Origin: Sphingomonas sp. PP-CE-1A-559
GTDB lineage: Bacteria; Pseudomonadota; Alphaproteobacteria; Sphingomonadales; Sphingomonadaceae
Assembly: GCF_004340965.1 (NCBI RefSeq)
Contig: NZ_SLYA01000002.1
Location: 124,001 to 188,000 of the forward strand
DNA length: 64,000 bases
Direction of reading: 5' to 3'
This document shows, one piece after another, positions 52,725-62,835 of the stretch (its first letter is position 1; every line of letters begins with the position of its first letter). Made by a program: the position numbers and the translations under genes. Under the pieces are notes generated by a model. The model was not told the DNA's origin and made no database searches. It was given only the letters and a program-made list of their open reading frames with translations.

Positions 52725-53800
52725 CGATGCTGCTCGACCTTCCCTCGACGCGAGAGGAATCGTGGCGCTGGGGTGATCCGGCGGCGATCGCGGCGGCGGC
52801 TGGACTGCCGCGCGGCGCCGCGCTGGACGCCGATGCGTGGTTTATGGACCTGCCGGGTGCGCGTGCGCTGTTCGTCGATGGCGTGCTGGATCAGAGTCGG
52901 AGCGATCTGCGCCATGTCACAATGACGGCGATCAATGGCGGCGAGCATGCGCTTGGTCGTCGCACCACGGGTAGCGGTTGGTCGATACGAGTCGAGGCGA
53001 ACGCCGGCGTTGAGCTTCTCCAGATCGTCCACATCGCGACCGGTGGTGAGAACCAGCTTCCGGCGGAGATCGTGCTGGCCGATGGCGCGAGCGCTTCGGT
53101 GGTCGAGACGTATGTCGGGGCTGGCTGGTCGAACCGGTCGACGCGGATGATGCTTGGCAAGGGTGCGAAGCTGACGCGCGCGGTGCGGCTGCTTCAGGCG
53201 AACGGCTTCGTGTCGTTGCGCGACGAGGTCGAGATCGGCGCGGAGGCGAGCTTGATCGTGACGGTGCTTGGCGCGGGCGATGCCGGGACGCGGATCGATG
53301 GGTCCGTGACGGTGACGGGCGACGATGCGTTTGCCGAATATGGTGGCGCGTTGCTGACGCGGCATGGCCAGCGGCAGGAATGTGCGGTGTCGGTGCGGCA
53401 CGCGGCGCTGAACGGGCAGAGCAAGCAGATCTGGCGTGCGGTCGCCGCGGACAAATCGACGGCGAGCCTTGCGGCGCGGGTTGAGGTGGCGCGCGATGCG
53501 CAGAAGACCGACGGCGTGCAGTCGTTGCGCGGGTTGCTGTTGCAGCGCACCGCCACGGTCAACCTGAAGCCCGAGCTGGAAATTTTCGCGGACGACGTGA
53601 AGTGCGCACACGGCGCGACGGTCGGCGAGCTCGATCAGCGCGCGCTGTTCTACATGCAGAGCCGCGGCATCCCGCACGCCAAGGCGCAGGCGCTGCTCAC
53701 GCGCGCGTTCGTCGGCGATGCGTTCGTCCAGATCGCGGACGATACGGTGCGCGAGGCTTTCGTGGCGGACGCCGATGCGTGGCTGGAGCGGGCGTTGTGA
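52721..53800 (+). CDS. sufD: Fe-S cluster assembly protein SufD
   Basis: A 359-residue SufB paralogue and scaffold partner. The C-terminal right-handed helix ends with KCAHGATVGELDQRALFYMQ, the family hallmark with the conserved Cys and His. The GTG at 52721 overlaps the sufC stop; the ATG at 52727 is an alternative. It overlaps sufS by four bases. Confidence 0.95.
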   Translation: MTMLLDLPSTREESWRWGDPAAIAAAAGLPRGAALDADAWFMDLPGARALFVDGVLDQSRSDLRHVTMTAINGGEHALGRRTTGSGWSIRVEANAGVELLQIVHIATGGENQLPAEIVLADGASASVVETYVGAGWSNRSTRMMLGKGAKLTRAVRLLQANGFVSLRDEVEIGAEASLIVTVLGAGDAGTRIDGSVTVTGDDAFAEYGGALLTRHGQRQECAVSVRHAALNGQSKQIWRAVAADKSTASLAARVEVARDAQKTDGVQSLRGLLLQRTATVNLKPELEIFADDVKCAHGATVGELDQRALFYMQSRGIPHAKAQALLTRAFVGDAFVQIADDTVREAFVADADAWLERAL

Positions 53801-55011
53801 GTGTGATCGCCGACGTTCGTCCCCTGGATCGCCTGTCGGATTTCCCCGCGATCCCCGAGGGTTGGGCGTATCTCGATACCGCTGCGACTGCGCAGAAGCC
53901 GCAGGTGGTGGTCGATGCGATCACGCGCGCGTATGGCGAGACCTACGCCACCGTGCACCGCGGCGTGTACCAGCGGTCCGCTGACATGACGGTCGCGTAT
54001 GAGGCGGCGCGTAAGGCCGTCGCGCGGTTCATCGGTGCGGGTTCGCCTGATGAGATCGTGTTCGTGCGCGGTGCTACCGAGGCGATTAATCTTGTCGCGC
54101 AGTGCTGGGCCGGAACGCAGTTGAAGGCGGGCGATCGCATTCTGCTCTCCATGCTCGAGCATCACTCGAACATCGTGCCGTGGCAGATGGTCGCGGAAGC
54201 GCGCGGCGTCGCGATCGACGTGTTGCCTTTGACGCCCGACCACCGCATCGATCTCGACGCGATGGAGCGGATGATCACGCCGGCGCACAAGCTGGTCGCG
54301 CTCGGGCATGTCTCGAACGTGCTCGGCTCGGTGCTCGACGCCAAGCGCGCGACCGAGATCGCGCATTCGGTCGGCGCGAAAATCCTGCTCGACGGGTGCC
54401 AATCGGTGCCGCGGATTACGGTCGACGTGAAGACGATCGGCTGCGATTTCTACGTGTTCTCCGGGCACAAGCTGTACGGTCCGACCGGGATCGGCGTGCT
54501 GTGGGCGAAGCCGGAATTGCTCGACGCGATGCCGCCGTACCAGGGTGGCGGGTCGATGATCGACAAGGTGTCGTTCGCCAAGACCACTTACGCGCCGCCG
54601 CCGGGACGGTTCGAGGCGGGGACGCCGCATATCGTCGGGGCATTGGGGCTGCATGCGGCGATCGACTATGTCGAGAGCATCGGGCTCGACGCGATCCACG
54701 CGCATGAGACCGCGCTGGTGACGGCGACGCGCGAGGCGCTGTCGGGGATCAATTCGGTGCGCCTGTACGGCCCGGCGGACTCGGCGGGGATCGTGAGCTT
54801 AACGATTCTGGGGGTTCATCCGCACGACATCGGCACCATATTGGACGAGGAGCGCGTCGCGATCCGTGCCGGCCATCACTGCGCGCAGCCGTTGATGGAG
54901 GCGCTGGGCGTCGAGGCGACGGCACGCGCGAGCTTCGGCGTGTATAACGGGCCGGCGGACGTCGAGGCGCTAGTGCGCGGCATCGAGCGAGTAACGAGGA
55001 TCTTCAAATGA
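53797..55011 (+). CDS. sufS: Cysteine desulfurase SufS
   Basis: A 404-residue PLP enzyme that takes sulfur from cysteine. The PLP lysine is Lys225 (FSGHKLYGPTG). The persulfide Cys362 lies in RAGHHCAQP. The DTAATAQKP and VRGATEAINLVA motifs mark the group II (SufS) type. GTG start at 53797 overlapping sufD. It ends with a four-base overlap into the next gene. Confidence 0.96.
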   Translation: MSVIADVRPLDRLSDFPAIPEGWAYLDTAATAQKPQVVVDAITRAYGETYATVHRGVYQRSADMTVAYEAARKAVARFIGAGSPDEIVFVRGATEAINLVAQCWAGTQLKAGDRILLSMLEHHSNIVPWQMVAEARGVAIDVLPLTPDHRIDLDAMERMITPAHKLVALGHVSNVLGSVLDAKRATEIAHSVGAKILLDGCQSVPRITVDVKTIGCDFYVFSGHKLYGPTGIGVLWAKPELLDAMPPYQGGGSMIDKVSFAKTTYAPPPGRFEAGTPHIVGALGLHAAIDYVESIGLDAIHAHETALVTATREALSGINSVRLYGPADSAGIVSLTILGVHPHDIGTILDEERVAIRAGHHCAQPLMEALGVEATARASFGVYNGPADVEALVRGIERVTRIFK

Positions 55012-55469
55012 GCGATCGGTTCGAGATCGAGGAAGTGGATGCCGTCGCATCGCCGCCCAAGGCGCGGGTGGTGATGGAGACGGACTCCGACGCGGAGCGC
55101 AAGCGGGATTATCTCGCGGGGTTCCTGGCGCAGAAGCCGCAGGTGGATTCGCCCGGCGAGCCCGGTGGCGCGGTGTACGATGCGATCATCGACGCGCTGA
55201 AGGAGATCTATGATCCCGAGATCCCGGTGAATATCTATGACCTGGGGCTGATCTACGGCGTCGAAGTGACCGAGGACGGGCACGCGGTGGTGGCGATGAC
55301 GCTGACCACGCCGAACTGTCCGGTCGCGGAGTCGATGCCGGCCGAGGTCGAGATGCGGGTCGGGTCGGTGCCGGGGGTCGGGTTCGCGGAAGTGAACCTG
55401 GTCTGGGATCCGCCTTGGGATCCGCAGAAGATGTCGGACGAGGCTAAGTTAGAGCTGGGCATGCTGTAA
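55008..55469 (+). CDS. sufT: SUF system MIP18/DUF59-family protein (SufT)
   Basis: A 153-residue protein. The MIP18 domain (about 55-150) shows IYDPEIPVNIYDLGLIYG, MTLTTPNCPVAESMP (with the key Cys) and LVWDPPWDPQKMS. These proteins help mature Fe-S targets. An acidic N-terminal extension (1-50) is typical of alphaproteobacteria. Coupled to sufS by ATGA. Confidence 0.93.
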   Translation: MSDRFEIEEVDAVASPPKARVVMETDSDAERKRDYLAGFLAQKPQVDSPGEPGGAVYDAIIDALKEIYDPEIPVNIYDLGLIYGVEVTEDGHAVVAMTLTTPNCPVAESMPAEVEMRVGSVPGVGFAEVNLVWDPPWDPQKMSDEAKLELGML

Positions 55470-55471
55470 TC

Positions 55472-55570
55472 ATTCCCCTTCCGCTTGCGGGAGGGGTTAG
55501 GGGAGGGGAGAGCGGAACGCTGCTGTTCAAGCCCTCCCCCGACCCCTCCCGCAGGCGGGAGGGGAGCAGA
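55472..55570. repeat. Palindromic dispersed repeat, family C-like
   Basis: Left arm with CCCCTTCCGCTTGCGGGAGG and right arm with CCCCTCCCGCAGGCGGGAGG, about 30-bp loop. It separates sufT and sufA. The end of the right arm overlaps the ribosome-binding site of sufA. Confidence 0.8.
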
Positions 55571-55581
55571 AGGAATTGATG

Positions 55582-55935
55582 ATGGCGACGACATTGCGAG
55601 CACGGCCGGCGGCGCTGAACCTCACGGCGACGGCGCTCGCGCGGATTGCGGACCTGATGGCGCGTGCTCCGGAAGATGCGATCGGCGTTAAACTTTCGAC
55701 GCCCAAGCGCGGCTGTTCCGGGCTGGCCTATTCGGTCGACTACGTCACCGAGGCCAAGCCTTTCGACGAGCGGATCGATACGCCGGGGGGGACCCTGTTC
55801 GTCGACGGCGGGTCGATTTTGTACCTGATCGGGTCGACTATGGATTGGGTCGAGGACGACTTCACCGCCGGCTTCGTGTTCCAGAACCCGAACGCCAAGG
55901 GAGCTTGCGGGTGTGGGGAAAGCTTCACGGTCTGA
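55582..55935 (+). CDS. sufA: A-type Fe-S carrier protein SufA/IscA
   Basis: A 117-residue HesB-like protein that carries clusters to targets. The three conserved cysteines are Cys45 (GCSG), Cys109 and Cys111 (CGC). The ATG at 55582 has the best spacing from AAGGA; 55579 is also possible. Last gene of the suf cluster, separated by a family C repeat. Confidence 0.95.
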   Translation: MATTLRARPAALNLTATALARIADLMARAPEDAIGVKLSTPKRGCSGLAYSVDYVTEAKPFDERIDTPGGTLFVDGGSILYLIGSTMDWVEDDFTAGFVFQNPNAKGACGCGESFTV

Positions 55936-55955
55936 GAGTTGCCGTAAGGTAACGT

Positions 55956-56008
55956 GTTTCCCCGCGAAGGCGGGGACCCAGACTGGGCTCCCGCCTTCGC
56001 GGGAGAAC
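55956..56008. repeat. Palindromic dispersed repeat, family A
   Basis: GTTTCCCCGCGAAGGCGGGG... to ...CCGCCTTCGCGGGAGAAC, 53 bp, 20 bp after sufA. Very close to the copy at 46455. Confidence 0.85.
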
Positions 56009-56049
56009 AAGGACTAGCAGACTGCCGTTCGATTTCGGCTCCTCTTCTA

Positions 56050-56153
56050 CCACCCCGGCGAAGGCCGGGGCCCAGTTGAAAAACGCTGCTGACATTGCGC
56101 TGCGCATGGTCACGATGACATTGCCAACTGGACCCCGGCCTCCGCCGGGGAGG
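56050..56153. repeat. Palindromic dispersed repeat, family B
   Basis: Left arm CCACCCCGGCGAAGGCCGGG... (56050-56078) and right arm ...CCCCGGCCTCCGCCGGGGAGG (56125-56153), with a 46-bp loop. Back to back with a family A element, as near 35067 and 12000. Confidence 0.85.
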
Positions 56154-56241
56154 ATATTGACGCTCGGGTAAGTGGTTCGCCGCTGGCCTTGCCCCCCGGT
56201 CCCGTCCTGTGCCACTCCCCGCCCAACGAGAGGGGATATCC

Positions 56242-57645
56242 GTGGCCAGTCTGTTTCGCCGAAAAATCGTCACCGAGCAGCCGCCCGAGCATCAGCTAGC
56301 GCGGACGCTGTCGTGGCCGCACCTCGTGGCGATGGGCGTCGGCGGGATCGTCGGCACCGGCATCCTCACGCTGATCGGCGTCGGCGCAGGGCTCGCTGGT
56401 CCCGCCGTGATCCTGTCCTTCATCATCGCCGGCGGGATCTGTGCCTGCGCGGCGCTCGCCTATGCCGAGATGGCGACGATGATCCCCGCCTCGGGCAGCG
56501 CCTACACCTACAGCTATGTCGTGCTCGGCGAGTTGATCGCGTGGGCGATCGGCTGGTCGCTAATCCTCGAATATTCGCTGGTGGTATCGACCGTCGCGGT
56601 CGGCTGGTCGGGCTATGCGACGCCGTTGCTGCAACACTGGCTGCCGATCGATCCGAAAGTATTTACCGCGATGACCCGGGGGCCTGAGCTTAGCGGCTAC
56701 GTAAACCTGCCCGCCGTGTTCATCATCGCCGTCGTCGCTGGGCTGCTGTCGTTCGGTACGCGCGAGAGCGCCACGCTGAACGCGGTCCTCGTCGGGGTGA
56801 AGATGATCGCCCTGGCCGTGTTCGTGTTCATTACGCTGCACTATTTCAACAGCGCCAACCTGCACCCTTTCATGCCCTACGGCTTCCCCAAGGCCGTGCA
56901 GCCCGATGGGGCGGAGCGGGGCGTGATGGCGGCGGCGTCGATCATCTTCTTTGCTTTCTATGGCTTCGACGCGATCTCCACCGCGGCTGAGGAGACGAAG
57001 AATCCGGGGCGCGATCTTGCGATCGGGATCGTCGGGTCGATGGTCGCCTGCATCGCGATCTACATCCTCGTTGCGGTCGCCGCGGTGGGTGCTCTGTCGT
57101 ACACCCGGTTTGCCGGCAGCGCAGAGCCGCTCGCGCTGATCCTCCGCGAGATCGGTCGGCCCGGGTTCGCGACCTTCCTGGGTGCATCCGCCGTGATCGC
57201 ATTGCCGACGGTGCTGCTCGCGTTCCTGTTTGGGCAGAGCCGGATTTTCTTCACGATGGCGCGTGACGGGTTGCTCCCGTTGAGCCTCGCGAAGGTCTCG
57301 AAGCGTGGCGCGCCCGTGCGTATCACGTGGATCACCGCGGCGATCGTTGCCGTCATCGCAGGGCTGTTGCCGCTCGCCGAGATCGCCGCGCTCGCCAATG
57401 CGGGGACGCTCGCCGCATTCGTCGCGGTCTGCGCCTGCATGCTGGTGATGCGCCGCCGCGCGCCCGACGCGATCCGGACGTTCCGGGCACCGGCTGCGAC
57501 GCTGGTCGGGACGATCGGTATCCTCGGCTGCCTGTATCTGTTCTTCAGCCTGCCTTCGAAGACGCAGCTGTATTTCGGGCTGTGGAACCTGCTCGGACTG
57601 GTGATCTACTTCGTCTACGCACGGCCGAGGGCGCTGGCCGAATGA
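56242..57645 (+). CDS. APC family amino acid permease
   Basis: A 467-residue inner-membrane transporter with about 12 membrane helices. The first helix carries the family motif GVGGIVGTGILTLIG. SGSAYTYSYVVLGE and FFAFYGFDAISTAAEETKNP match the cationic amino acid transporter (CAT/YfnA) subgroup. GAGAGGGG precedes a GTG start at 56242. It overlaps mtnP by four bases, so the two are coupled; the link might be uptake of methionine or a polyamine precursor, which is inference. Confidence 0.93.
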   Translation: MASLFRRKIVTEQPPEHQLARTLSWPHLVAMGVGGIVGTGILTLIGVGAGLAGPAVILSFIIAGGICACAALAYAEMATMIPASGSAYTYSYVVLGELIAWAIGWSLILEYSLVVSTVAVGWSGYATPLLQHWLPIDPKVFTAMTRGPELSGYVNLPAVFIIAVVAGLLSFGTRESATLNAVLVGVKMIALAVFVFITLHYFNSANLHPFMPYGFPKAVQPDGAERGVMAAASIIFFAFYGFDAISTAAEETKNPGRDLAIGIVGSMVACIAIYILVAVAAVGALSYTRFAGSAEPLALILREIGRPGFATFLGASAVIALPTVLLAFLFGQSRIFFTMARDGLLPLSLAKVSKRGAPVRITWITAAIVAVIAGLLPLAEIAALANAGTLAAFVAVCACMLVMRRRAPDAIRTFRAPAATLVGTIGILGCLYLFFSLPSKTQLYFGLWNLLGLVIYFVYARPRALAE

Positions 57646-58514
57646 GCGGCTGGACGATCGGGATTATCGGCGGGTCGGGGCTGTACGCGGTTGATGGGAT
57701 CGAGGACGGGCGTTGGCAGACGGTCGAGACGCCTTGGGGCGAGCCGTCCGATGCGATCTATACCGGGCGGGTCGGGCATGTCGGGGTGGCGTTCCTGCCG
57801 CGGCATGGGCGGGGACACCGGATCTCGCCGTCGGAGCTGAACGCACGGGCGAACATCGATGCGTTAAAGCGGCTTGGCGTGACGGACGTGCTGGCGGTGT
57901 CGTCGGTCGGGTCGCTGATCGAGCAACGGCCGCCGGGCAGTTTTACCGTGGTCGACCAGTTCATCGATCGTACCAAAGGGCGGCCGTCGAGCTTTTTCGG
58001 CACCGGCCTCGTCGCGCACGTCTCGATGGCCGACCCGGTCTGCCCGCGCCTGTCGCGTTATGCCGCCGACGCCGCGCGGGAGGCGGGCGCGCAGGTCGAC
58101 GACGTGGGCACGTATTTCGCGATGGAAGGCCCGCAATTCTCGACGCGGGCGGAAAGCCGGCTTTACCGCCAATGGGGCTGCGACGTCATCGGGATGACCG
58201 CGATGCCTGAGGCGAAGCTCGCGCGGGAGGCGGAGCTTCCGTACGCGCTGGTCGGGATGGTGACGGATTACGATTGCTGGCGCGAGGACGAGGTGGGCGT
58301 CGATGTCGCGCAGGTCGTGGCGCAGCTTGGTGCGAATGCGGCGAAGGCTCGGGCGATGGTGATGGCGCTGCTGCGCGCGTTGCCGGTGGAGCGGGAGGCT
58401 TCGCCGATCGATACGTGCCTCGATAGCGCGATCATTACGGCGCGGGAGGCTCGCGATCCCGCGCTGGTGGCGAAGCTGGATGCTGTGGCGGGGCGGGCGC
58501 TTTCTAGGGGCTGA
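57642..58514 (+). CDS. mtnP: S-methyl-5'-thioadenosine phosphorylase
   Basis: A 290-residue purine nucleoside phosphorylase-family enzyme that splits methylthioadenosine in methionine salvage. IGIIGGSGLY at the start, FLPRHGRGHRISPSELNARANI, FAMEGPQFSTRAESRLYR and TAMPEAKLAREAELPYA are all present. Start coupled to the permease by ATGA. Confidence 0.95.
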   Translation: MSGWTIGIIGGSGLYAVDGIEDGRWQTVETPWGEPSDAIYTGRVGHVGVAFLPRHGRGHRISPSELNARANIDALKRLGVTDVLAVSSVGSLIEQRPPGSFTVVDQFIDRTKGRPSSFFGTGLVAHVSMADPVCPRLSRYAADAAREAGAQVDDVGTYFAMEGPQFSTRAESRLYRQWGCDVIGMTAMPEAKLAREAELPYALVGMVTDYDCWREDEVGVDVAQVVAQLGANAAKARAMVMALLRALPVEREASPIDTCLDSAIITAREARDPALVAKLDAVAGRALSRG

Positions 58515-58787
58515 AGCTTGGCCTTGCCCTCACCTTTCCCACCGGCAAGAGCCGGCGGGCCCCTTCCCTCTCCCGATGGGAGAGGGGGAGACGGCGAAGG
58601 CGGCGAGGGTGAGGGCAGGGGGCGCTAGCGATGGCGCTTGGAACCCTGGGCTCCCGCTTTCGCGGGAGAACAAGGTTGACCGGCGGTTCGTGAAAAGTTC
58701 GTCATTCGCCGCGTTCGACATATCCCTGCAACATATCGGGGCGAAGGGGAGTGCGTCGCCGCTCCCTCTCCCCCTGTGGACGGCGAT
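58515..58787. repeat. Repeat-filled gap after mtnP
   Basis: Part of a 554-bp gap without protein genes. It holds a family G-like dyad (58528-58620, CCCTCACC... with GGGTGAGGGC) and the right arm of a family A element (58638-58673). An uncharacterised stretch with two CATATC hexamers follows (58720-58736), and then the candidate small RNA. Confidence 0.6.
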
Positions 58788-58859
58788 TTGACCGGGTCTC
58801 CCCTGTCCCGGTCTTTTCCCTGAACTACGGGGCGATCCTTGCGATCGCCCCGCCTTTTT
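58788..58859 (+). ncRNA. Candidate small RNA with terminator (suhB/mmgR-like layout)
   Basis: A 7-bp hairpin (GACCGGG 58790-58796, CCCGGTC 58807-58813) presents a CU-rich loop TCTCCCCTGT. A single-stranded stretch CTTTTCCCTGAACTA follows. Then comes a strong terminator: GGGGCGATC/GATCGCCCC (58829-58837, 58843-58851) and five T (58855-58859). Two CCCTG motifs plus a GC-rich terminator recall the alphaproteobacterial suhB/mmgR small RNAs, from memory only. The 5' end is not defined. Confidence 0.45.
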
Positions 58860-58927
58860 CGATTGGGAGTGCGGGGAATCGCGGCGAAAGCCGCGCGGCA
58901 ATAGCTTGAGATTTTGGAAGTCTATCG

Positions 58928-59054
58928 ACCCTCCCCCGCTTGGGGGAGGTGGCAGGCGGTTGCCTGAGGGAGGGGGGAGGTAAGGGGAACCTCTGTTCCG
59001 ATGTCCTCCCCCTCCGTCACCTACGGCGCCACCTCCCCCTTGCGGGGGAGGATC
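58928..59054. repeat. Palindromic dispersed repeat, family F
   Basis: ACCCTCCCCCGCTTGGGGGA... and its partner ...CCCCCTTGCGGGGGAGGATC, with sub-hairpins. It ends about 15 bp from the acnA stop codon. Confidence 0.8.
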
Positions 59055-59068
59055 AATAGGGCGCAGTC

Positions 59069-61753
<2,685 letters not shown>

Positions 61754-61980
61754 AGGGGTCCTTCCCGTGGGCGTCGGGCCGCCGGGCGCCGAGGGGACAG
61801 CCATATAGGCCACGCGGGCGCGTCGGGGACCGAGCGAAAAATGCTGTTACCGGGAGGGCCTTAGCAAGGGGGAGCGGATCGGGGAAGGGCGCGGGAGTGC
61901 CGTGGGCCGGTTATTCCGCCTTCGCGTTGCCGAGTGGACGAGTGCACTGGCGCGTCAGGCTGAGGGGGTAGGCCGGCGCG

Positions 61981-62331
61981 TCAGGCGGGACCATCACTTT
62001 CGTGGACGCCGGCCGCGCGTCGCAGGAACAGGTTCATGCGATCGACCGCGGAACGGGTGAGCGTTATAGTGCCGCCGTCCGAATAGGGCTCGATCTGCGC
62101 ATCCGCGACGAGATGTGCGAGCCAGCGCTGGCCCACCGCTGGCGGCGTGTTCGTTAGCGCCATCAGGTCGGGTGCGGTAATGGCCTCATCGCTGGCTTCG
62201 GCGACGAACAGCCGCAACAGCATGTTCCATGCGTGTTCGTCGAAGATCTCGCTGGGAAATATGTCCCCGCGCATGTCGCGTACCGTGAGGAGGTTTTCCG
62301 CGGTGCGGACCGAGTCGGTGTCGATTGCCAT
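61981..62331 (-). CDS. Small winged-helix-like protein of unknown function
   Basis: A 116-residue protein. The pattern WNMLLRLFVAEASDEAITAPDL, NTPPAVGQRWLAHLVADAQIEP, then YSDGGTITLTRSAVDRM resembles a MarR-type winged helix (helix-turn-helix followed by a two-strand wing). The missing dimerisation helices make it shorter than MarR. I therefore call it a putative regulator only. It is divergent from a short protein gene across a region with repeated CTAACA hexamers, which could be its target. Confidence 0.6.
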   Translation of the reverse strand: MAIDTDSVRTAENLLTVRDMRGDIFPSEIFDEHAWNMLLRLFVAEASDEAITAPDLMALTNTPPAVGQRWLAHLVADAQIEPYSDGGTITLTRSAVDRMNLFLRRAAGVHESDGPA

Positions 62332-62334
62332 ACG

Positions 62335-62425
62335 CTAACATGACAGATCGCGGTTGCGACGCGCTAGCAAAAATAGCGCGATTTCGTGACTAACACAGGT
62401 TGCTGAGAGCCGTGATAACCTAACA
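62335..62425. promoter_or_regulatory. Divergent control region with CTAACA repeats and a dyad
   Basis: CTAACA occurs at 62335-62340, 62390-62395 and 62420-62425. Between them CGCGCTA (62360-62366) and TAGCGCG (62374-62380) form a perfect dyad. It lies between the winged-helix gene and the small 62462 gene. Confidence 0.4.
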
Positions 62426-62461
62426 CATTGCGCACGATCGCCGCGATGGCGAACGTGGGAC

Positions 62462-62611
62462 ATGGGCCCCGATACCGACGACACACGGATTCTGCGCGAT
62501 GCCATCGAACATGCCTTGGCAATTGCCGATGCGCAGCGACGGTATCTGATGGCGGCGTTGCTGGCACATTGCCTCGACGAACTGGCGGACAACCCTCCAA
62601 CAAGCGCATGA
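62462..62611 (+). CDS. 49-residue protein of unknown function
   Basis: An ATG-started frame encoding an amphipathic helix-rich peptide (ILRDAIEHALAIADAQRRYL then MAALLAHCLDELA) with one Cys. Small Ala/Leu-rich proteins of this kind are common in sphingomonads, but no function is known to me. The start has only a weak GTGGGA ribosome-binding site. Divergent from the winged-helix gene. The evidence is coding-like composition and context only. Confidence 0.45.
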   Translation: MGPDTDDTRILRDAIEHALAIADAQRRYLMAALLAHCLDELADNPPTSA

Positions 62612-62835
62612 TGGTGCCAAGCCGGGCACCGCCTTTGTTCATTATCGCCGCTGTCGTCACGAAACACCGAAGCGTCCAAACCGGCCGAGCGGTGACAATT
62701 TTACAACGTTAAAGACAGAATGTTACAGTTCCCTGAATAAGGCGTAGTCATTGATTGCGTTCCCAAAATGGTCTGCATACCCTCTCCATATTGGCGTACG
62801 TCCCAGAGCGGGTGGCGCGAACAAGGGGATGTAAC

